DNA of 13,843 nucleotides from positions 1 to 13,843 of the forward strand of contig CBDFHV010000013.1 of assembly GCA_965247705.1 (NCBI GenBank), in the 5' to 3' direction. A program made the translations under genes and the position numbers. Under the pieces are notes generated by a model. That model worked only from the letters and a program-made list of their open reading frames with translations. It was not told the origin of the DNA and searched no databases. Every line of letters starts with the position of its first letter. The first letter of the stretch is position 1. The DNA is from CBDFHV01 sp965247705. Lineage in GTDB: Bacteria > Pseudomonadota > Alphaproteobacteria > Rhodospirillales > CAMCUA01. Below are positions 1-6,878 of the stretch, in pieces.

Positions 1-470
1 TTCATCCCCTTGACCTGGACGGGAATGTTCTTGGACGACCAGCCGACTCCGTTGAAGTGGGTTTCGCCGATGTACTTGGCGCGCTCGGTAAAGACGCCGA
101 TGACCTTGCCGGGGGCGAGCATGGCGTGGATCAACGGCGCCTGGATCAGGGCCGAGGCGAAGACGGGGATATCGACGGCGGCGGCCAGGTGTTTCTGGAA
201 CGGGGCCAGGAAGCCGCAACTGGTGGTGATGCCCTTGACCCCTTCCTTCTCCAGTTCCCGCGCCCCCTGGATGAACGGCTCGATCAGGGCCGGGTCGGGT
301 TCGTGCTCCATGATGCGGCTCGACTCAGCACCCTTGACGATCTTGTAGCGGACCGGGAAGTCATAGCTGCGGGCGTTGCCGATATCCCCCGGCGGGCGGG
401 GAAACTGAGTATCGAGCATCAGCACGCCGACGGTCTCGCCATAGTTGGTATGGCCGCCTGTCATCTTCAT
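1..470 (-). CDS. Aspartate/glutamate/hydantoin racemase-superfamily protein, 3' end beyond window
   Basis: I translated this frame directly; it has no stop before the window edge, so only the first 156 residues are visible. The protein opens with MKMTGGHTNYGETVGVLMLD, and residues 80-91 read GITTSCGFLAPF. Cys85 sits where the first catalytic cysteine of the Asp/Glu racemase superfamily is found. The family interconverts stereoisomers of amino acids or hydantoins, or isomerises or decarboxylates related acids, in the cytoplasm. The second cysteine would lie in the missing C-terminal half, so racemase cannot be told from an arylmalonate decarboxylase- or maleate isomerase-like enzyme. The ATG at 470 is preferred because AGGAG lies 9 bases upstream; another ATG at 464 is possible. 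The NYN gene ends 83 bases upstream on the same strand. That gap holds TTGACA (541-536, minus strand) without a recognisable -10. Confidence 0.85.
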   Translation of the reverse strand, partial: MKMTGGHTNYGETVGVLMLDTQFPRPPGDIGNARSYDFPVRYKIVKGAESSRIMEHEPDPALIEPFIQGARELEKEGVKGITTSCGFLAPFQKHLAAAVDIPVFASALIQAPLIHAMLAPGKVIGVFTERAKYIGETHFNGVGWSSKNIPVQVKGM

Positions 471-553
471 GGGGGCTGTCTCCTGTGGGGAGGGATGGAT
501 GTGGCGTGCCCTTGGTGGCCGCGCGGGGGTGTTCCTGTCAAGGGCGGCTTGTA

Positions 554-1156
554 TCAGCTTGAATTGTCGATTCCAGGCCACTCGGCGCGCCGTCGAATAT
601 CGATGTGTGCCGCCAATTCTCGACTTATGTGCCCATTGGGAAACTCGATCCCCACGATCTGCACGCCGTGCCGCCTGGCAACTTTCATGGCGGGGATCAG
701 GTCCGTATCGCCCGTGACCATGAGTATGCGATCGACAAATCCACCGGCCGAATAGGAAGCAACATCCAATCCAATTCGCAGATCGACGCCCTTTTGTTCA
801 AACGACGGCTTGAAATCATCATCCGTCAAGTCCCGGTTCAGTACAGGAATGCGCTTCGGTTGCCATCCCCTCCACTTCAGGATACCGAGGCGTACGGCAA
901 ACAAGTCACGGCTCGCCAAGTCGTCCAGCCATTGTCCCGAGTTGTTGAACTCAATTATCTCATTGGAAACCGGCCGACGTTTCCTGCCGTTGAATGGGGC
1001 GCAATCGTAGTACAGGACACGAACCAGGTCTTCTTCCTCTGCGCGGAGCGTTGCACTGAAGCGCTCAATAAATTCGGGCGTGTAGCTGATACCTTGCGCT
1101 CGCGCGAGAGCACGCAAGTGGCCACCGTCAATGAGGAGGATCGTCTTCTTCTGCAT
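554..1156 (-). CDS. NYN-domain (LabA/DUF88-like, PIN-fold) protein
   Basis: A protein of about 200 residues made almost entirely of one NYN domain, a PIN-like fold found in predicted RNases. Acidic residues sit in the expected places: Asp10 in ILLIDGGH, Asp125 and Asp131 in KGVDLRIGLDVASY, and Asp150/Asp152 in MVTGDTDLIPA. These match the metal-binding pocket of the fold. KGVD followed by a long helix and the VTGDTD strand is characteristic of LabA/DUF88 proteins. No signal peptide or membrane segment is seen, so it should act in the cytoplasm, probably on RNA; the target is unknown. I chose the ATG at 1156, which gives the compact start MQKKTILLIDGG. An in-frame TTG at 1183, behind a G-rich stretch, would add nine residues. 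The gene has no obvious link to the transport locus. Confidence 0.82.
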   Translation of the reverse strand: MQKKTILLIDGGHLRALARAQGISYTPEFIERFSATLRAEEEDLVRVLYYDCAPFNGRKRRPVSNEIIEFNNSGQWLDDLASRDLFAVRLGILKWRGWQPKRIPVLNRDLTDDDFKPSFEQKGVDLRIGLDVASYSAGGFVDRILMVTGDTDLIPAMKVARRHGVQIVGIEFPNGHISRELAAHIDIRRRAEWPGIDNSS

Positions 1157-1204
1157 CCCCTTGCGGTCCCTCTCAATGCACAAGCCCCCGCCACCATGAA
1201 AGGC

Positions 1205-1294
1205 AGCGAGGGCTTGCTATATACATGCCCGCCTACGGGCGTCGCGGAACTCTGAAGTACCAAGACATGTAGGAAACGGGTTCCGTTTTGTCAA
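1205..1294 (-). promoter_or_regulatory. Possible promoter region of the NYN gene, in a gene-free stretch
   Basis: Between the NYN start (1156) and the binding-protein stop (1458) there are about 300 bases without a gene. On the minus strand this holds TATATA at 1223-1218, a good -10 candidate but without a good -35 at standard spacing. It also holds TTGACA at 1294-1289, a perfect -35 but with only a poor TACATG at standard spacing. The rest of the stretch, apart from the terminator at 1396-1428, shows nothing I recognise. This is a weak call. Confidence 0.25.
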
Positions 1295-1395
1295 TACACC
1301 GATGGGCTCGCTCGAATCCTGTGATGCCCGTGGGGGCCGGGATTAGGCGAAGAGCAGCGGTCCCGACTGGCCCAATCCACAAAGCAAGCCTCGGC

Positions 1396-1428
1396 AAACA
1401 AAAAGCCGGCCGCCCGAAGGCGGCCGGC
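1396..1428 (-). terminator. Rho-independent terminator of the substrate-binding protein gene
   Basis: Read on the minus strand, a perfect 10-bp stem (GCCGGCCGCC / GGCGGCCGGC) is closed by a TTCG tetraloop with a C-G closing pair, the very stable cUUCGg form. Five T residues (1404-1400), then G and TTT, follow immediately. It begins about 30 bases after the stop codon of the substrate-binding protein, which transcribes in this direction. Confidence 0.93.
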
Positions 1429-1457
1429 CGTACTTGCGAAGTGGATGGTGTCGGGCC

Positions 1458-2453
1458 CTATTTGGGCATCTTGATGGACATGTCGAGAAAATCGTTGGAG
1501 TAGGTCTTGGTGACATCAAAGGGCTTCTCCAGCTTGAAGTAGGTCTCCACCAGCTTGTAGTCGTTGGCCATGCGTTCGGGCTTGAAGTAGCCGAGCGCCG
1601 TGCCGCGCGACGTCTCGTCGCTCATCAGTTCCGTCACCAGGCCCCAGTTCTGCATCTCGTTGTCGAACTTGAGGCCCTTGTTGGCCTCGACCAGGGCCTC
1701 GATGCAGGGCTTCGGCGTCATGGTGCAGGTATGCATGGCCTTCTGGCTGACCTTGACGAAGGCATCCACCAGGCCCCGCTTCTCGTTTAGGAACTTGCGA
1801 TTGATGAGGATGGAGTTGCCGTAGGGATTGATGCCGTACTCCTTCCAGGCGAAGAACCCCATGTCCTTACCCAGCTGGGCCTGGAAGATGTGGTGGATGT
1901 TGTAGAACGACGTGGTGACGTCGATGGAGCCGGACTTCAGGGCCGACAGCTTGGCGTTGGGCTGCACATTGACCCAGCTTACCGCGTCCGGCGCCAGGCC
2001 CACCGACTTGGCGAGCGCCGGCCACATCTGGCGGGCCGCGTCCCACGGCGGGTTGCCGATCTTCTTGCCGGCGAATCCCTTGACGTCCTTGATGCCCGAG
2101 CTTTTCAGCCAGTACATGCCGTAGGGGCTGTTGGCGTAGATGTTGAGCACCGCCACCATGTCGGCGCCCTTGCCCATGGTTACCAGGGCCGTGCCCAGGT
2201 CGGCCAAGCCGATGGGGTTCTTGCCGACGCCGGTGCGCTGGGACGACATGGACGAGCCCTTGCCCTGCTCGATGTTGAGGTCGATGCCTTTCTCGGCGTA
2301 GTGGCCCATCTTCTTGGCCCAGTAGTAGGGCGCGTGGTCGCCACCGGCGATCCAGTTGAGAATGAAATCCACCTTCTCGGCGGCGCCAGCGGCGCCGGTG
2401 GTGAGGCCGAGCGCCAGGACGCCCGTGCCAAGGATGCGACCGATTCGAACCAT
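1458..2453 (-). CDS. ABC transporter periplasmic substrate-binding protein, NMT1/SsuA/ThiY family
   Basis: A 331-residue periplasmic binding protein. It starts with a Sec signal peptide (residues 1 to about 24; MVRIGRILGT then a hydrophobic run ending AAGAA). The mature protein opens with VDFILNWIAGGDHAPYYWAKKMGHY, the first-strand pattern of the NMT1/THI5-like fold used for sulfonates, nitriles, thiamine precursors and similar ligands. GLADLGTALV (82-91) and VKGFAGKKIG (124-133) are further family hallmarks. The CCCFC motif of yeast-type Thi5 is absent, so thiamine-precursor synthesis is not suggested. The start at 2453 is well supported by AGGAGG six bases upstream; a longer frame reaching 2525 lacks this and would bury the signal peptide. 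It has no permease next to it: the matching permease and ATPase genes are at 11273-12825. The ligand is unknown. Confidence 0.92.
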   Translation of the reverse strand: MVRIGRILGTGVLALGLTTGAAGAAEKVDFILNWIAGGDHAPYYWAKKMGHYAEKGIDLNIEQGKGSSMSSQRTGVGKNPIGLADLGTALVTMGKGADMVAVLNIYANSPYGMYWLKSSGIKDVKGFAGKKIGNPPWDAARQMWPALAKSVGLAPDAVSWVNVQPNAKLSALKSGSIDVTTSFYNIHHIFQAQLGKDMGFFAWKEYGINPYGNSILINRKFLNEKRGLVDAFVKVSQKAMHTCTMTPKPCIEALVEANKGLKFDNEMQNWGLVTELMSDETSRGTALGYFKPERMANDYKLVETYFKLEKPFDVTKTYSNDFLDMSIKMPK

Positions 2454-2564
2454 GAGGTGCCTCCTGATCGGTATTGCAGTTGCAGTCGGATCGACCCGCC
2501 CGGCGAGCCGTTCCCGTTGACCCACTTGATCGGATGCCCGGCGCCGCTATGATCCCCGGCACAC

Positions 2565-2584
2565 AACTAAACATCCGGTTAGTT
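2565..2584. promoter_or_regulatory. Palindromic operator candidate between the binding-protein and TetR genes
   Basis: AACTAA (2565-2570) and TTAGTT (2579-2584) form a perfect inverted repeat. Extending inward gives AACTAAAC and GGTTAGTT around ATCC, with 7 of 8 pairs matching. It lies in the divergent intergenic region, 31 bases before the TetR start and 112 bases before the binding-protein start. That is the usual place for a TetR-family autoregulatory operator. The left half AACTAAAC recurs exactly at 4835-4842. Confidence 0.65.
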
Positions 2585-2614
2585 AAGTCCGGACGATAGG
2601 GAGCGTCCACGGCC

Positions 2615-3274
2615 TTGTCAACGCGTCATCCAATCCCGAAGGCGGGCCCGGCGTCCACGCCGACGCGCAACGCCGAGCGCACTCGCGAACAGATTCTCAG
2701 CGCCGCCTTCGCCGAGTTCGCCGCCCGTGGCCTGGGCGGCGCGCGGGTGCGCGACATCGCCGAGCGGGCCCAGGCCAACAAGGCCATGATCTACCACTAC
2801 TTCGGCGACAAGGAGGGGCTATATCGGGCGGTGCTGGAGGGCGCCTACGAGGCCATCCGCGCCCGTCAGCAGGCCCTCGACCTGGAGGCGGTGGAGCCCC
2901 TCGAGGGGTTCCGCCGGCTGGTCGGCTTCACCTTTGACTTCGTCGTCGACAACCCGGACTGGGTGAGCCTGTTGAACGACGAGAACCTGCACCGGGCCCG
3001 CCACCTGAAAGGCTCGGCCACCGTGCGCCCGGTCATGTCGCCCCTGATCGCCACCATCGAGGAACTGCTTGCCCGCGGCCAGGCGGCGGGCAGCATCCGC
3101 CCCGGGGTCGATCCGGTAAGCCTCTACATCGCCATCGCCGCCATGGGCTACTTCTACGTCTCCAACCGCCACACCCTGTCGGCCATCTTCGGCCGCGACC
3201 TGATGGCCAAGAAAGCCACCGACGGCTACCGCGCCCACATGGTCGAGACGGTGGTGCGGAGTTTGGTGGCGTAG
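2615..3274 (+). CDS. TetR/AcrR-family transcriptional regulator
   Basis: A 219-residue regulator. The N-terminal helix-turn-helix (about 22-66) reads ERTREQILSAAFAEFAARGL, then VRDIAERAQANKAMIYHYFGDKEGLY. The YHYFGDKEGLY ending is the standard recognition-helix boundary of TetR proteins. The C-terminal part (about 75-215) is helical and resembles the ligand-binding, dimerising domain of the family. Such proteins usually repress neighbouring genes until a small ligand releases them from DNA. The start is a TTG at 2615: an in-frame TAG lies at 2597-2599 and no ATG occurs before residue 58, so a non-ATG start is forced. AGGGAG lies 11 bases upstream. It is divergent from the binding-protein gene with a palindrome between, which supports local regulation. 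Whether it also acts on the distant operon at 4896 is an inference. Confidence 0.92.
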   Translation: MSTRHPIPKAGPASTPTRNAERTREQILSAAFAEFAARGLGGARVRDIAERAQANKAMIYHYFGDKEGLYRAVLEGAYEAIRARQQALDLEAVEPLEGFRRLVGFTFDFVVDNPDWVSLLNDENLHRARHLKGSATVRPVMSPLIATIEELLARGQAAGSIRPGVDPVSLYIAIAAMGYFYVSNRHTLSAIFGRDLMAKKATDGYRAHMVETVVRSLVA

Positions 3275-3290
3275 GGGATCATTCCCGCGA

Positions 3291-4136
3291 TTACGTTGAC
3301 AGCAACCGCTGCAGCGCCTGGCGCCAATCGTCTTCGTCGCCCTCGACCGGCGGCAGGCCCTCGACCTTGGCGGCGGAGTCGTGGGGGAGGCACAGCAGGT
3401 TGGCCTCCGGAATGAAGCGGGCGAAGACGTTTTCCTTGTTGGCGAAGTAGTTGCGCGGGTTGAAGTAGGGCGCGATGTGCCACCAGGCCTGGTAGCCGAG
3501 GTCCCGGATGGCGGCGATGACGGTGGGCGACCGGTCGATGGTGTTGTTCTCGACGAACAGGGCCGGACGGTGGGCCGCGATCAGGTTGCGGGCGCCGGCC
3601 AGGACGTCCACCTCGGCGCCCTCCACATCGATCTTGATGAGGTTGCAGCGCCCCAAGGACAGGTCGTCCAGGTGGACCACATCGACCGGCTCGCCGCGCC
3701 CCTGGTTGCCGAGGCGCAGAGCACCGAAGTTCTGCCGGGTCGCCGGATCGAGAACGGGTACCGTCACCCGTCCGGGCGCCGCACCGGCCGCCGCGTGGAT
3801 GCACATGACGTTGTCGAGTCCGTTGAGGTCGACGTTGCCGCGAAGCAACTGGTGCAATAAGGGCTGGGGTTCGATGGCGTGGACGACGCCACTATCCCCC
3901 ACGGCGCGGGCGAGGAACACCGTGTGGGTGCCGATGTTGGCGCCCACGTCGATGGCCACATCCCCCGGCCGAACGAAACGGCCGAGCAGTTCGAGTTCGG
4001 ACTCGCACCACTCGCCATAGAGGTCGATGGAACGGCTGATGAAAGTGTCGTTCACCAGGTACATCAGCAGGCCATGCCGCCAGCGCTTCGCCGCGATGGG
4101 GCCGTTCTCGAACAGTCTTTCAGTATCAACCGTCAT
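3291..4136 (-). CDS. FkbM-family SAM-dependent methyltransferase
   Basis: A 281-residue protein with the FkbM methyltransferase core. AIDVGANIGTHTVFLA (61-76) is the glycine-rich SAM-binding motif I. AIEPQP (87-92) supplies the acidic residue that binds the SAM ribose. LIKIDVEGAEVDVL (166-179) is the hallmark FkbM motif. Family members O-methylate sugars, polyketides or glycans; the substrate here cannot be predicted. No signal peptide or membrane helix is seen. It begins 6 bases after the stop of the upstream membrane-protein gene, so the two are probably co-transcribed and translationally coupled. Its own ribosome-binding site is weak. It ends 16 bases from the convergent TetR gene, with no terminator in the gap. 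Its orientation is opposite to the catabolic operon, so it may be functionally separate. Confidence 0.9.
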   Translation of the reverse strand: MTVDTERLFENGPIAAKRWRHGLLMYLVNDTFISRSIDLYGEWCESELELLGRFVRPGDVAIDVGANIGTHTVFLARAVGDSGVVHAIEPQPLLHQLLRGNVDLNGLDNVMCIHAAAGAAPGRVTVPVLDPATRQNFGALRLGNQGRGEPVDVVHLDDLSLGRCNLIKIDVEGAEVDVLAGARNLIAAHRPALFVENNTIDRSPTVIAAIRDLGYQAWWHIAPYFNPRNYFANKENVFARFIPEANLLCLPHDSAAKVEGLPPVEGDEDDWRQALQRLLST

Positions 4137-4142
4137 CCGTTG

Positions 4143-4751
4143 TCATTCGCTTTTCGGACCGACGGACCCGGTGGACCGAAACAGCCGTCGCAGGCCAACC
4201 ATCGCCAAAATGAACAGAACAAGGCTGCCGCCGACGATGTAGTGGGCCCACCACTCATAGTGGACCCTCATGTAGGTCCGATTGTGCGCGACCATGCGCC
4301 GGTAGGACACCAGAACCTTGTCACCGCCTCGGATCTCGAACACTTCCTCGGGGTGGATGCGGCGCTGGCTGGGGGCGGCAACGGCCCGTACGCTCATGGG
4401 CCGGCCGGAGCGTACGGCGTCACGGACCACGCCGAAGGCCGGCTGGTGGCTGTTGACCATGACCCGGTGACCGTCCAGGGAGAAATGGAGGGCGACGCCG
4501 CGAGGGGTAAAGCGGCTGGGTGGAAAGGCATTCTCCTCGAGAAAGGACGGAACTCCCTTGATCGTCCGAAGCTCGTCACGACTCGGCGGGATTGGCATGA
4601 GGGCATCCACCAACGGGGCGAACGACGCCGTCTTGGGCAGGGCGATGGCGAGTGCCGCCACGATCGCCGCCGCCAGAAATACCTGGATCGTCCGTCGCGC
4701 GCCTTTCCCGATCACTGTCCATCTCCGCATTCGGCCCTGTGGCAACCCCAT
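4143..4751 (-). CDS. Two-helix membrane protein of unknown function
   Basis: I do not recognise the family. The predicted 202-residue protein has a hydrophobic helix at about 22-39 (IQVFLAAAIVAALAIALP) and a second at about 170-187 (IVGGSLVLFILAMVGL). Basic residues sit on the cytoplasmic sides: KGARR before the first and RRLFR after the second. This predicts both ends inside and a domain of about 130 residues (40-168) outside the membrane, rich in beta-type sequence such as VALHFSLDGHRVMVNSHQPA and VFEIRGGDKVLVSYRRMV. The start is uncertain: ATG at 4751 is used here. ATG at 4730 follows an AGGG and would remove seven residues, and TTG at 4781 is also open. It is directly upstream of the FkbM gene (6-base gap), so the two may work together on the cell envelope. 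Confidence 0.7.
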   Translation of the reverse strand: MGLPQGRMRRWTVIGKGARRTIQVFLAAAIVAALAIALPKTASFAPLVDALMPIPPSRDELRTIKGVPSFLEENAFPPSRFTPRGVALHFSLDGHRVMVNSHQPAFGVVRDAVRSGRPMSVRAVAAPSQRRIHPEEVFEIRGGDKVLVSYRRMVAHNRTYMRVHYEWWAHYIVGGSLVLFILAMVGLRRLFRSTGSVGPKSE

Positions 4752-4802
4752 GGAGATTCCACGGTGCGGGACGTGGTTCAAGGGAATTGCGCTCCAATGG
4801 GC

Positions 4803-4857
4803 TTGACTCCAAAGATCAAATGAATGAATTAATTAACTAAACGTTTGTTTAATTAAT
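4803..4857 (+). promoter_or_regulatory. Promoter and 30-bp palindromic operator upstream of the lyase operon
   Basis: TTGACT (4803-4808) is a good -35 match. An AT-rich stretch follows with ATTAAT at 4828-4833, a possible -10, although the 19-base spacing is long. Positions 4828-4857 form a palindrome centred between 4842 and 4843 in which 13 of 15 pairs match; its core is AACTAAACGTTTGTTT. The palindrome overlaps the candidate -10, as expected for a repressor site. AACTAAAC (4835-4842) is identical to the left half of the site at 2565-2572. The divergent membrane-protein gene starts 77 bases away, so both directions could be affected. Confidence 0.65.
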
Positions 4858-4895
4858 GTCCCACCAGTCAAGTTCATGTTCTCGGGAGGTCCGTC

Positions 4896-5972
4896 ATGCC
4901 TTTGCACCACAGCCAATGGCCGGCCGGAGTCCGCGACGCCCTGCGCCGCGGGGTCGTCATTCCGGCCCATCCCCTGGTCCTCGATTCCAGCCGGGCGCTG
5001 GATGAGCGCCGCCAGCGGGCCTTGAGCCGCTACTACATCGACGCCGGCGCCGGGGGGCTGGCCGTCGGCGTCCACACCACCCAGTTCGCCATCCGCGATC
5101 ATGGCCTGTACGCGCCAGTGCTGTCCCTGGCCGCGGAGGCGTTGATGCTGGTGGCCGGTATCGCCGGGCGCACCGCACAGGCGGTGGCCGAGGCGAAGAC
5201 CGCGGCCGGCCTCGGCTACCACGCCGGGCTGGTCAACGTGGCGGCCTTAAAGGGGGAGCCGGAAGCGGCGATCCTGGAGCACTGCGCGGCGGTGGCGGCG
5301 GAGATTCCGGTGTTCGGCTTCTACCTGCTGCCAGAGGTGGGAGGCGTCAAGCTGTCGTCCGCTTTCTGGCGCGACCTGGCGGCCATGGACAACGTGGTCG
5401 CCATCAAGATCGCCCCCTTCAACCGCTATGGCACCGTGGACGTGGTGCGGGGCGTGGTGGAGGCCGGGGCCGAGGATAGGATCATGCTCTATACGGGCAA
5501 CGACGACCACATCGTCCTCGACCTGCTGGCCCCCTTCGTCGCCGTGCGCGAGGGAAAGCCGGTGGAGGTCCGCCTGGTGGGTGGGCTTCTGGGCCATTGG
5601 AGCTTCTGGACCCGGCGCGCCGTCGAACAGCTCGACCGCATCCACCGGACCATCGCCGAGAACCGTGTGGAATCGGATTTGCTGGCCCTCGATTCCATGA
5701 TCACCGATGCCAACAACGCCATCTACGACGGGATCAACGACCTCGCGGGCTGCATCCCCGGCTGCCACGAGGTGCTGCGCCGCCAGGGCCTGCTGGAAGG
5801 GATCTGGTGCCTGAACCCGGCGGAAACCCTAAGCCCCGGACAGGCGACCGAGATCGACCGGGTGATCGCCGCCTGTCCCCAGCTCAACGACGACGCCTTC
5901 GTCGTCGCCAACCGGGACCGCTGGCTGGACGCGGCACCCGCCGAGGCCCGCTTCGCCGCCACGGGAGACTGA
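4896..5972 (+). CDS. Dihydrodipicolinate synthase (DapA/NAL superfamily)-like lyase or aldolase
   Basis: A 358-residue TIM-barrel protein of the N-acetylneuraminate lyase/DHDPS superfamily, whose members cleave or form C-C bonds or dehydrate 2-keto acids through a Schiff base. Lys171 in VVAIKIAPFNRY is the expected Schiff-base lysine. Tyr143 in FGFYLLPEVGG is the expected catalytic tyrosine, and the 28-residue spacing matches the Tyr133/Lys161 pair of E. coli DHDPS. The substrate loop that usually reads GTTGE is replaced by GVHTTQFAIR (58-67), so this is not a lysine-biosynthesis enzyme. It is also longer than typical DapA (about 290 residues), with an extended C-terminal part. The start is clear: GGGAGGT lies five bases before the ATG. 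Only two bases separate its stop from the epimerase-like gene, so they form an operon under the palindromic promoter. The substrate is unknown; a keto-acid from the imported compound is likely. Confidence 0.88.
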   Translation: MPLHHSQWPAGVRDALRRGVVIPAHPLVLDSSRALDERRQRALSRYYIDAGAGGLAVGVHTTQFAIRDHGLYAPVLSLAAEALMLVAGIAGRTAQAVAEAKTAAGLGYHAGLVNVAALKGEPEAAILEHCAAVAAEIPVFGFYLLPEVGGVKLSSAFWRDLAAMDNVVAIKIAPFNRYGTVDVVRGVVEAGAEDRIMLYTGNDDHIVLDLLAPFVAVREGKPVEVRLVGGLLGHWSFWTRRAVEQLDRIHRTIAENRVESDLLALDSMITDANNAIYDGINDLAGCIPGCHEVLRRQGLLEGIWCLNPAETLSPGQATEIDRVIAACPQLNDDAFVVANRDRWLDAAPAEARFAATGD

Positions 5973-5974
5973 CC

Positions 5975-6409
5975 ATGACCGCGACCGCCTTGGCGCCTGC
6001 CCCGTCGCCGGACCTGCTGCATTCCGCCATGTTCCCGCAGAAATTCGACGACGAGGCGCACCTGGAACACTTCATGGCCACACCGTCCCAGGCCCTGATC
6101 GACGACCTGGCCGAGGTCGAGGGCGACATCATCGTCCTCGGGGTCGGCGGCAAGATGGGCTCGACCCTGGCCTGGCTCGCCAAGCGCGCGGCGCCCGAAA
6201 AGCGCATCGTCGGCGTCGCCCGCTTCACCGAACCCGGGGTGCGCGAGAGTCTGGAGGCCCACGGGGTGGAGACCATCGTCTGCGATCTCCTTGACCGGGA
6301 TCAGGTGGCGGCGCTGCCGAAGCTGCCCAATGCGATCTACATGGCGGGCAAGAAGTTCGGCACCGATGGCAACGAGTCCTTCACCTGGGTGTTAACGGCG
6401 GAGGAATAA
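5975..6409 (+). pseudogene. NAD-dependent epimerase/dehydratase-like protein, 5' fragment interrupted by IS21
   Basis: This is the N-terminal 138 codons of an extended short-chain dehydrogenase-like protein. IIVLGVGGKMGSTLAWLAKRA (52-72) carries the glycine-rich Rossmann motif for NAD(P). True gene sequence ends at 6389 after GNESFTW; the frame then reads a few codons of the IS end (VLTAEE) and stops at 6407-6409. The missing part resumes at 10556. Joining 5975-6389 to 10556-11217 gives an uninterrupted 358-residue protein passing through FTWAMNTYVP. The ATG is two bases after the lyase stop, with GGGAG upstream. The fragment keeps the cofactor motif but lacks the catalytic half, so it should be inactive. 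Confidence 0.93.
6384..6389. repeat. Target-site duplication of the IS21-family element, left copy (CCTGGG)
   Basis: CCTGGG directly precedes the left inverted repeat and recurs at 10550-10555 directly after the right one. Keeping one copy restores the epimerase reading frame exactly. Confidence 0.9.
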
Positions 6410-6411
6410 TG
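6390..6411 (+). repeat. IS21-family left terminal inverted repeat
   Basis: It begins TGTTAACGGCGG and pairs with 10528-10549. It contains AATAAT (6405-6410), a near-consensus -10 hexamer 15 bases from the tip. An internal repeat with GGCGGCGCAAAA follows at 6444-6464. Confidence 0.88.
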
Positions 6412-6500
6412 CACCACGCGAGGCGGCCGGGCGGTCCGGTCGCGGCGGCGCAAAATTGTGCCACTCATGGTCCCTTGTCGGTTGCGACGAGGGGCAGGAG

Positions 6501-6824
6501 ATGTACGGCGTGGAGCTCTATGCGGCGGTTCGACTGGCGGTTGTCGACGAGGGTCTGAGCCATCACGAGGCGGGCCGGCGGTTCGGCATCGACCGCCGGA
6601 CGGTGAAGAAGATGCTGAGCTATTCGGCGCCGCCGGGATACCGCCGGACGAAGCCGGTCAGGCGGCCGAAGCTGGACGGGTTCACCGGCATCGTCGACGC
6701 GATCCTGGAGGCGGACACGGATCCGGACGTGCCGCGCAAGCAGCGTCACACGGCGCATCGGATCTTCGAGCGGCTACGGGACGAGCACGGGTTCACCGGC
6801 GGCTACACCATTCAAACCGTGTGA
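6501..6824 (+). pseudogene. istA: IS21 transposase IstA, 5' fragment
   Basis: This carries the first 104 codons of IstA, starting MYGVELYAAVRLAVVDEG. A helix-turn-helix follows at about residues 15-40 (HHEAGRRFGIDRRTVKKML), which binds the element's ends. The ATG at 6501 has GAGGGG six bases upstream. The genuine sequence stops at 6812 after GGYTI; the frame then reads CAA ACC GTG TGA from the nested IS1182 terminal repeat and ends at 6824. The continuation is at 8481. The catalytic part is missing from this fragment, so at most it could make a DNA-binding peptide of about 107 residues. Confidence 0.93.
6809..6812. repeat. Target-site duplication of the IS1182-family element, left copy (CATT)
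   Basis: CATT precedes the left terminal repeat and is repeated at 8477-8480 after the right one. Keeping one copy rejoins istA in frame as ACC ATT GTG AAG. Confidence 0.85.
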
Positions 6825-6830
6825 AAACTC
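6813..6830 (+). repeat. IS1182-family left terminal inverted repeat
   Basis: It pairs with 8459-8476, 17 of 18 positions. The similarity continues imperfectly inward through GGGTGG/GGGCGG and GGGGAT. Confidence 0.9.
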
Positions 6831-6878
6831 TGGGTGGCAGGGGATTCCGTCCGACTCATGGCGATGTTAGGGTCCGCC

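Noticed and set aside
57..755. A 232-codon open frame on the plus strand
   Set aside because: It is antisense to both the racemase-like gene and the NYN gene and spans their intergenic gap. The minus-strand proteins have recognisable motifs and ribosome-binding sites.
1300..1340. tRNA-like segment with CTCGAATCC
   Set aside because: It resembles a T-loop, but no five-base T-stem, anticodon arm or acceptor stem can be paired on either strand.
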